The position numbers and the translations under genes were made by a program. Below are positions 1-5,051 of a stretch of DNA of 7,204 nt, piece by piece. The stretch comes from Marinobacterium sp. xm-d-530. Lineage in GTDB: Bacteria > Pseudomonadota > Gammaproteobacteria > Pseudomonadales > Balneatricaceae. The stretch spans positions 1 through 7,204 of the forward strand of contig CATEEE010000021.1 of NCBI GenBank assembly GCA_949499045.1, in the 5' to 3' direction. Every line of letters starts with the position of its first letter. The stretch's first letter is position 1. A model generated the notes under the pieces. It was not told where the DNA came from, did not search any database, and was given only the letters and a program-made list of their open reading frames with translations.

Positions 1-89
1 GATTGACCCTGCGAATCACTGATCGGCAATCCAGCTTGTGTCAGTGAGCTAAGCCATAGAGAAAAAAACCAAATAACCGCAATTCGCAT
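1..89 (-). CDS. N-terminus of a secreted/periplasmic protein (partial, runs off the left edge)
   Basis: An ATG at 87-89 opens a frame of 29 complete codons that is still open at the window edge. The start is supported by a good Shine-Dalgarno sequence (AGAGGTG at 96-102, six bases upstream). The first 19 residues look like a Sec signal peptide: Met-Arg, a hydrophobic core rich in Ile, Val, Trp, Phe and Leu, then Leu-Thr-Gln-Ala as a plausible signal peptidase I site, with Gly-Leu-Pro-Ile-Ser-Asp-Ser-Gln-Gly-Gln beginning the mature protein. There is no lipobox cysteine, so it is probably not a lipoprotein. The function cannot be assigned from 29 residues. The Ala-(Gly)-Leu-Pro...Gly-Gln start recalls, from memory, the mature N-termini of some DegP/DegQ (Do-family) serine proteases, but this is only a weak inference. 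It lies 61 bases downstream of ubiF on the same strand and has its own promoter-like sequence. Confidence 0.72.
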   Translation of the reverse strand, partial: MRIAVIWFFSLWLSSLTQAGLPISDSQGQ

Positions 90-95
90 AACACC

Positions 96-102
96 CACCT
101 CT
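96..102 (-). promoter_or_regulatory. Ribosome binding site of the left-edge secreted protein gene
   Basis: On the minus strand the bases read AGAGGTG, close to the anti-Shine-Dalgarno complement, with six bases before the ATG at 87-89. This site is what makes the very short, truncated reading frame credible as a real gene start. Confidence 0.7.
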
Positions 103-117
103 AATCGATATACTTAA

Positions 118-146
118 TTTATAGGAGCAGATCGCTGTGAATTCAA
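118..146 (-). promoter_or_regulatory. Candidate sigma-70 type promoter for the left-edge secreted protein gene
   Basis: On the minus strand, TTGAAT (141-146, four of six matches to the -35 consensus) is followed after exactly 17 bases by TATAAA (118-123, five of six matches to the -10 consensus). Transcription would begin near position 111, giving a leader of about 20 bases that includes the ribosome binding site at 96-102. The element lies in the 61-base gap between the ubiF stop codon (151-153) and the next start codon (89), where a new promoter is expected. The match is by eye; AT-rich gaps can produce such matches by chance. Confidence 0.5.
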
Positions 147-150
147 GTTG

Positions 151-1368
151 CTAAAACCGATCGATACCCGATGCGATTCTCAAAGCTTTTACGCGTGCAG
201 GTTTAGCTGCACCCCCTAGACCCAGCATTAGATTCCGCACCAGTTTGAGTGGCTTCTTCTGATTGCTGAAGAGGCGGTAGAATAGATCCATGGCTTGCAT
301 CATCAGCAGATTGCCTTTGCGGCGTTTCTGTTCATAACGCTTAAGCACCTCGACAGAGCTGATCGACTCATTTCTCGAAAGCGCATCATGAATGACCTGT
401 GAAAATGCGGCTACATCCTGAAAGCCTAGGTTAACCCCCTGACCAGCCAAAGGATTGATCTGATGAGCAGCATCACCTAACAGAGCAACCCCCTCGTCAA
501 CATATCGCTGCGCATGCAGACGGCGCAGCGGGAAGCTGGCTCTAGCTTGAATCGATTTAATACCGCCTAAGCGTTTGGGGAAATTGGCTTCGATGGTCGC
601 TTGAAGCTGATCAAACTCCATCAACATCAACTGCTGTATACGATCAGGCGAATCATACCAAACCAACGAAGCGTTCGATCCAGGTAGTGGTAGAAGCGCT
701 CGTGGGCCCGAAGGGTGGAACTGCTGCCAGGTAATATCTTGTTGTGGAAGATCTGTCTCAACGTTGATGACCATAGCCATCTGCTCGTAGTCCCACTGAT
801 GCGCACCTAATGCAGCGGCATCACGCACCAAAGAGTGTCCACCATCAGCCGCTATCACCAAAGGTGTCATCAACGACTTACCCGAATCTAGCTCGACAAT
901 GGTTGATGCTGCCGAGTAGTCGATCCTATCAACCCCGTCGGTAATTAGCGTGATATTAGTATGACCACTTAATTGATCTAACAAAGCACGCTGAACCAGA
1001 CGGTTCTCGACGATGTAGCCCAACTCCGGCATCGAAATCTCTTCGGCGGAGAACTCTGTCGCTAGATTACGGACCGCTTGGCCTGCTAACCCTGCGGCAT
1101 CCTCATCCATCTCCCAAACACGCATACGCTGATAGGGACAAGCTCGCCAAGAAAGTATGGTTTGCCAAGCGCCTAGATCATCCAGAAGGTCGATCGAGGC
1201 AGGACTTAACGCGGAAACGCGCAGGTCCATGGGTTGATCTGCGCTGAAGGATTCAGGTAGGGCGCGTTCTAACAGCGCGATACTCAGTTGGGTATCGGCT
1301 AGAGATAGAGCCATTGCTGCACCGACCATACCGCCGCCAACAATGACTAAGTCAAATCTCCCTTCCAT
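151..1368 (-). CDS. ubiF: UbiF: 2-octaprenyl-3-methyl-6-methoxy-1,4-benzoquinol hydroxylase (FAD monooxygenase of ubiquinone synthesis)
   Basis: This 405-residue protein belongs to the UbiH/UbiF/Coq6 group of class A flavoprotein monooxygenases. UbiF adds the C6 hydroxyl to the demethoxyubiquinone ring, a late step of aerobic ubiquinone synthesis, at the inner face of the cytoplasmic membrane. The sequence shows an N-terminal dinucleotide fold with VGGGMVG (residues 10-16) and the ribose-binding acid Glu34, the central DG motif AADGGHSLVR (173-182), and the C-terminal FAD motif GDAAHQINPLAGQG (298-311). UbiF is preferred over UbiH or UbiI because the stretch WQQFHPSGPRALLPLP followed by SLVWYDSP (residues 214-241) closely matches E. 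coli UbiF as I recall it, as do the MDLFYRLFSN region near 360-369 and the total length. The ATG at 1366-1368 follows a purine-rich GGGGTAGG (1375-1382), 20 bases after serS, so co-transcription with serS is likely. Finding ubiF here is unlike E. coli, where it is elsewhere on the chromosome. The exact regiospecificity rests on similarity alone. Confidence 0.87.
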   Translation of the reverse strand: MEGRFDLVIVGGGMVGAAMALSLADTQLSIALLERALPESFSADQPMDLRVSALSPASIDLLDDLGAWQTILSWRACPYQRMRVWEMDEDAAGLAGQAVRNLATEFSAEEISMPELGYIVENRLVQRALLDQLSGHTNITLITDGVDRIDYSAASTIVELDSGKSLMTPLVIAADGGHSLVRDAAALGAHQWDYEQMAMVINVETDLPQQDITWQQFHPSGPRALLPLPGSNASLVWYDSPDRIQQLMLMEFDQLQATIEANFPKRLGGIKSIQARASFPLRRLHAQRYVDEGVALLGDAAHQINPLAGQGVNLGFQDVAAFSQVIHDALSRNESISSVEVLKRYEQKRRKGNLLMMQAMDLFYRLFSNQKKPLKLVRNLMLGLGGAAKPARVKALRIASGIDRF

Positions 1369-1388
1369 CTTTAACCTACCCCATTCAA

Positions 1389-2669
1389 TTAGGCGCTCAG
1401 TACCTCAGTACCACCCATGTAAGGTTTCAACACCTCAGGAACAACAATAGAGCCATCAGCTTGCTGATAGTTTTCAAGCACAGCAACCAGTGTTCGACCT
1501 ACGGCCAGACCTGAACCGTTCAGTGTATGAAGCAATTCTGGCTTGCCTGTTTCAGGATTTCTCCAACGAGCTTGCATACGACGCGCCTGGTAGTCGGTCA
1601 TATTCGAAACCGAAGAGATCTCACGATATTTAGCCTGACCTGGTAGCCAAACTTCGATGTCATAGGTCTTAGCTGCAGAGAAACCTAGATCGCCGCCACA
1701 GAGATTAACAACACGGTATGGAAGGTTCAGGGCTTGCAGTATACCCTCGGCATGCTGACACATATTTTCCAAGGATTCCCATGAGGTATCCGGCTTAACC
1801 ATTTGAACCATTTCAACTTTTTCAAATTGGTGCTGACGAATCATACCGCGAGTATCACGACCTGCCGAGCCCGCTTCAGAACGGAAACAGGGGCTGTGAC
1901 AGGCGTAAGCCATAGGCAACGCATCGGCATCCACAATCTCATCACGAACCAGGTTAGTAACCGGCACTTCCGCTGTTGGAATAAGGTAATAGTGGCGCTC
2001 ACCGAACGGCACTTTGAACAGATCCTCTTCAAACTTGGGTAGCTGACCTGTACCTTGCAGAGAGTCGCTGTTAACCATAAAAGGCACATTGATCTCGGTG
2101 TATCCGTTCTTCTCAATGTGAGTGTCCAACATAAATTGCGCCAGCGCACGGTGCAGACGAGCCAAAGACCCTTTGATTACCGCAAAACGAGAACCTGTTA
2201 ATTTAGCAGCCACTTCAAAATCAAGACCACCTAATCCCTCACCTAGTGAGACATGATCTTGAACATCAAAATCAAAGGATACGGGTTCACCCCAGACACG
2301 CACTTCCACATTGTCATCTTCGCTCGCACCAGCAGGCACAGAGACGTCAGGTAGATTAGGCGTGCTTAGCAGGATATCATCTAATTTAGCCTGAACCTCG
2401 TTAAGCTTCTCTTTGGATTGATCTAGCTTTGCGCCGAGCTCGCCAACCTCTGCCAATAGCGGTGCAATATCTTGCCCCTGAGCTTTTGCCTGGCCGATCG
2501 ATTTGGAACGAGTATTACGCTCTTGCTGAAGGTTCTCTGTCTCAACTTGGATCTGTTTACGCTCCTGCTCTAGCGCATTAAATGCCGCTAGCGGAAACTC
2601 ATAACCTTTCTTTTTAAGCTGTTCAGCAATAGCCTCTGCGTTCTCACGAACCTGGCGTGGATCTAACAT
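1389..2669 (-). CDS. serS: SerS: seryl-tRNA synthetase (class II)
   Basis: SerRS charges tRNA-Ser with serine through a seryl-adenylate, in the cytosol, as a homodimer; it can also charge selenocysteine tRNA where that exists. At 426 residues it is close to the E. coli enzyme (430). Residues 1 to about 105 form the charged two-helix coiled-coil arm (heptad-like Glu/Lys/Gln/Leu segments around 30-60 and 70-100) that grips the long variable arm of tRNA-Ser. The class II core follows: the TAE serine-binding loop (232-234, in PTAEVPVTNL), motif 2 beginning FRSEAG (262-267) and running through RDTRGMIRQHQFEKVE (271-286), and motif 3 GSGLAVGRTLVAVLEN (385-400) with the conserved Arg392. All core motifs look intact. 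The ATG at 2667-2669 follows TAAGGAT (2679-2685), a fair ribosome binding site with somewhat long spacing. It lies 22 bases after crcB and 20 before ubiF, and probably belongs to the ftsK operon. Confidence 0.98.
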   Translation of the reverse strand: MLDPRQVRENAEAIAEQLKKKGYEFPLAAFNALEQERKQIQVETENLQQERNTRSKSIGQAKAQGQDIAPLLAEVGELGAKLDQSKEKLNEVQAKLDDILLSTPNLPDVSVPAGASEDDNVEVRVWGEPVSFDFDVQDHVSLGEGLGGLDFEVAAKLTGSRFAVIKGSLARLHRALAQFMLDTHIEKNGYTEINVPFMVNSDSLQGTGQLPKFEEDLFKVPFGERHYYLIPTAEVPVTNLVRDEIVDADALPMAYACHSPCFRSEAGSAGRDTRGMIRQHQFEKVEMVQMVKPDTSWESLENMCQHAEGILQALNLPYRVVNLCGGDLGFSAAKTYDIEVWLPGQAKYREISSVSNMTDYQARRMQARWRNPETGKPELLHTLNGSGLAVGRTLVAVLENYQQADGSIVVPEVLKPYMGGTEVLSA

Positions 2670-2691
2670 CGATCAAATATCCTTACAAAAT

Positions 2692-3063
2692 TTATAGCAG
2701 TCGAGTAAACCAAATGGCAGCCGAGAGAGCTGCGACTGATAATACGACGGACAATAGTACATAAAAGATGGCTGCCGTTACATGACCTTCGTTAATCAAC
2801 GTAACAGTTTCCAGCGAAAATGTAGAAAAAGTGGTGAAAGCCCCCAAAAACCCGGTCATTAACAGTGGACGCATCTCGGGTGGCAACTTAGCTCGCTCCA
2901 TCACAAGAACAAACAGAACCCCCATTAACAGAGAGCCGACAACATTCGCAGATAGGGTTCCTACGGGAAGCTTTTGATCAGCGCTATTGAGCCAACCGCT
3001 CAACCAATAACGAGCCATTGCCCCCATCGCTCCACCTAAAGCAACACTTAACAGATGGATCAT
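2692..3063 (-). CDS. crcB: CrcB/Fluc: fluoride ion channel
   Basis: A 123-residue hydrophobic protein of the CrcB (Fluc) family, which exports toxic fluoride across the inner membrane as an antiparallel dimer. Four membrane segments are visible (about residues 2-24, 33-55, 65-90 and 96-119). Family hallmarks are GGAMGAMARY (10-19), PVGTLSANVVGSLLMG (33-48, with the conserved Asn40) and GFLGAFTTFSTFSLE (71-85), the Phe/Thr/Ser stretch that lines the fluoride path and the central sodium site. I chose the ATG at 3061-3063 rather than the TTG one codon earlier (3064-3066), because AGGGAG (3072-3077) sits eight bases from the ATG. The ATG shares one base with the rarA stop (TGATG), so translation is probably coupled. 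Many crcB genes follow a fluoride riboswitch; here there is no room for one, since the gene directly abuts rarA. Expression is therefore likely constitutive with the operon. Confidence 0.96.
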   Translation of the reverse strand: MIHLLSVALGGAMGAMARYWLSGWLNSADQKLPVGTLSANVVGSLLMGVLFVLVMERAKLPPEMRPLLMTGFLGAFTTFSTFSLETVTLINEGHVTAAIFYVLLSVVLSVAALSAAIWFTRLL

Positions 3064-4415
3064 CAATTACTCTCCCTAGGGTAACGTTGTGTTGGACTGG
3101 CTTGATCAGCCGCTTGAAGTCGGCGCATCTTTTCACTGAGCTTAATCTCTAAACCCCGCTCTTCAGGATGGTAGTAAGAGCGATCAGCTATCTCCTCGGG
3201 AAGGAAAGATTCACCCGCTGCATAAGCATTAGGTTCATTGTGAGCATAACGATACCCCTCACCAAAACCCTGCTCTTTCATCAAACGGGTTGGCGCGTTA
3301 CGCAAGTGTTCTGGCACTTCGTAACTTGGGTCTTTGGCAACATCGTCTAAACACTGATTAAACGCTTGGTAGACCGCATTACTTTTAGGTGCCAGTGCAC
3401 AGTAGATGGCAGCCTGAGCTATGGCTCGTTCACCCTCGGCAGGACCAACACGTTCAAACGCATCCCAAGCATTCAATACTACCTGCATCGCTCTTGGATC
3501 GGCATTACCAATATCTTCTGAAGCGATAGCGACCAACCTGCGTGCAATGTAGAGAGGATCACAACCCGCATCCAACATACGACAGTACCAGTAAAGAGCG
3601 CCATCTGAGCTGGAACCTCTGACCGACTTATGAAAGGCAGAAATCTGATCATAAAAAAGATCTCCACCTTTATCGTATCGGCGTACCCCTGCGGCAAGCA
3701 CTTCAGATAGAGCCACAATCGACACGTACTCTTTACCCTCAACTGTTTCAGAGAGGTCCGCCGCGATCTCAAGCAAATTTAAAGCTCGACGCGCATCACC
3801 ATCTGCAGCTTGAGCCAGTGCCGATAACGCGCCCTCTTCAAAGACTAGATTACGATCAGCTAAGCCCCTAGGACTATGAAGTGTCTGTTCTAGCAACGCT
3901 TCTAGGGTCTTCGATGTTAACGCTTTTAAAGGATAGACTCGGGCACGCGATAGCAAGGCATTATTCAATTCGAACGATGGGTTTTCGGTGGTAGCACCTA
4001 TAAAGATCAGCGTTCCCTCTTCTACATAAGGGAGGAAGGCATCCTGCTGAGATTTGTTGAAGCGATGAACCTCATCAACAAAGAGTATCGACTGACGACC
4101 ACTCTGCTGGCGTAACATTTTTGCCCGTTCAACGGCTGCGCGTACCTCTTTAACGCCATCCATCACTGCAGAGATGGAGATAAATTCAGCATCAACATAA
4201 TGTGCAATAAGTCTGGCCAGCGTCGTTTTCCCAACGCCTGGTGGTCCCCAAAGAATCAGAGAGTGAATTGACCCCTGTTCCAGTTGACGACGCAACGCCT
4301 TACCCTCCGAGAAGAGATGCTCTTGACCTCTATACTCCTCTAGGGACATTGGGCGCATGCGAGACGCCAAAGGTTCATAAGCCGCTACAGGTGCATCCTC
4401 GAACAGATCGCTCAT
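3063..4415 (-). CDS. rarA: RarA (MgsA): AAA+ replication-associated recombination ATPase
   Basis: RarA is the bacterial relative of Mgs1/WRNIP1. It is a DNA-stimulated tetrameric ATPase that acts at replication forks and single-strand gaps and works with SSB and RecA. At 450 residues it matches the E. coli protein (447). Visible motifs are the N-terminal LASRMRP...YRGQEHL segment (17-34), Walker A GPPGVGKTT (57-65, Lys63), Walker B ILFVDEVHRF (110-119, Asp114-Glu115), sensor 1 GATTENPS (140-147), a candidate arginine finger in LLSRARV (Arg157) and sensor 2 GDARRALN (206-213, Arg209). The C-terminal tetramerisation part includes FHKSVRGSSSDGALYW (261-276), IASEDIGNADPRAMQV (297-312) and HLRNAPTRLMKEQG (370-383). 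The ATG at 4413-4415 overlaps the lolA stop as ATGA; its ribosome site is weak (GGAT at 4424-4427), which fits coupled translation from lolA. The lolA-rarA pairing is the same as in E. coli. Confidence 0.97.
   Translation of the reverse strand: MSDLFEDAPVAAYEPLASRMRPMSLEEYRGQEHLFSEGKALRRQLEQGSIHSLILWGPPGVGKTTLARLIAHYVDAEFISISAVMDGVKEVRAAVERAKMLRQQSGRQSILFVDEVHRFNKSQQDAFLPYVEEGTLIFIGATTENPSFELNNALLSRARVYPLKALTSKTLEALLEQTLHSPRGLADRNLVFEEGALSALAQAADGDARRALNLLEIAADLSETVEGKEYVSIVALSEVLAAGVRRYDKGGDLFYDQISAFHKSVRGSSSDGALYWYCRMLDAGCDPLYIARRLVAIASEDIGNADPRAMQVVLNAWDAFERVGPAEGERAIAQAAIYCALAPKSNAVYQAFNQCLDDVAKDPSYEVPEHLRNAPTRLMKEQGFGEGYRYAHNEPNAYAAGESFLPEEIADRSYYHPEERGLEIKLSEKMRRLQAADQASPTQRYPRESN
3072..3077 (-). 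promoter_or_regulatory. Ribosome binding site that decides the crcB start
   Basis: The minus strand reads AGGGAG within the last codons of rarA, eight bases before the ATG at 3061-3063 and five before the alternative TTG at 3064-3066. Spacing and codon preference both favour the ATG. Confidence 0.6.
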
Positions 4416-5047
4416 CCGTTTTGATCCATGACGATCACATCAACCGATGCAGGTGGTACAAAACGAAACATTGTCTGATCAAACGCGGCAGGGAAACTCT
4501 GTTCACTCAACATAATAAGAGAACGTTGCCCTAGCCCATCTTGAATCAACAGTTCGGCAAGCAGATCCCCGCTAAACAGTAGGCGCAACGATTGAAACTC
4601 CGCACTCCCTTCCTCTTTAGGCGTTAGCTCAAACAGACTATTACCTGCGCCAGCCTCTATCTGCTTAACATTAAAATAGCGATTTAACTGCTCAACATCA
4701 CCGCCCAACACTCGAGCAGGCGTCATGACCTCCCCCTCACCTAGAGGACGCTGAGTGGCCTGCTCTAGATCAGGGTCATACACCCATAACCATTGGCCAT
4801 CACTGATGATAGTTTGGGGAAACGGGCTCTCGGTCTCCCAACGAAAACGATCAACCCCTTCGATCCACAAACGGCCTGAAGCATTTTCAGATTTAAAATT
4901 GTCATCACCTAGCGTGTACTGCTGAAACGCAGCAGAGAGTCGCGCATGTGATTGCAGTCGTTCGGACAATTGATCTGCTGTATCGGCAATAGCCATAGCA
5001 GGAAGCGACACAAGCAGGAATAGTAGGGTTTGAAAAAATCTCAACAT
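4412..5047 (-). CDS. lolA: LolA: periplasmic outer-membrane lipoprotein carrier
   Basis: LolA takes lipoproteins from the inner-membrane LolCDE complex and carries them through the periplasm to the outer-membrane receptor LolB. The protein is 211 residues with a Sec signal peptide (1-21; hydrophobic core FFQTLLFLLVSLP, then AMAIA before Asp22). Family features are AFQQYT (40-45), GRLWI...RFRWE (58-71), ISDGQWLWVYDPDLEQ (81-96), a C-terminal strand FRFVPPASVDVI (195-206) and overall length (E. coli precursor 203). A longer frame opens at 5116, but the ATG at 5045-5047 is preferred because it begins a normal signal peptide and has AAGGGA (5056-5061) eight bases upstream. One oddity: the ungapped alignment with mature E. 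coli LolA places Gly64 (mature 43) and Val65 where E. coli has Arg43-Pro44. Arg46 and Arg48 (mature numbering) are close by. The gene sits four bases after ftsK and overlaps rarA by four. Confidence 0.94.
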   Translation of the reverse strand: MLRFFQTLLFLLVSLPAMAIADTADQLSERLQSHARLSAAFQQYTLGDDNFKSENASGRLWIEGVDRFRWETESPFPQTIISDGQWLWVYDPDLEQATQRPLGEGEVMTPARVLGGDVEQLNRYFNVKQIEAGAGNSLFELTPKEEGSAEFQSLRLLFSGDLLAELLIQDGLGQRSLIMLSEQSFPAAFDQTMFRFVPPASVDVIVMDQNG

Positions 5048-5051
5048 CTCT

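Noticed and set aside
129..149. Possible sigma-E (RpoE) promoter in front of the left-edge secreted protein, from GCAACTT resembling GGAACTT
   Set aside because: No TCTGA-like -10 element lies at the usual 15-17 base distance; TCTGC appears after only 13 bases. The sigma-70 type match in the same stretch is better.
90..150. Rho-independent terminator after ubiF
   Set aside because: I see no GC-rich hairpin followed by a T run on the minus strand in this gap; the AT-rich sequence fits a promoter better.
1803..2149. Open frames inside serS: plus strand 1803-2042 and minus strand 1841-2149
   Set aside because: They lie in other frames of a clear serS gene and show no recognisable domain, so I treat them as chance frames.
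3064..3120. Fluoride riboswitch upstream of crcB
   Set aside because: The region is the coding end of rarA, and I see no sign of the crcB-motif RNA.
3168..3772. Open frames inside rarA: plus strand 3168-3350 and minus strand 3479-3772
   Set aside because: Both overlap the conserved rarA reading frame, and their translations show no family features.
4241..4534. Plus-strand open frame across the rarA-lolA junction
   Set aside because: It is antisense to two well-supported genes, and its translation is low in hydrophobic structure and resembles no known family.
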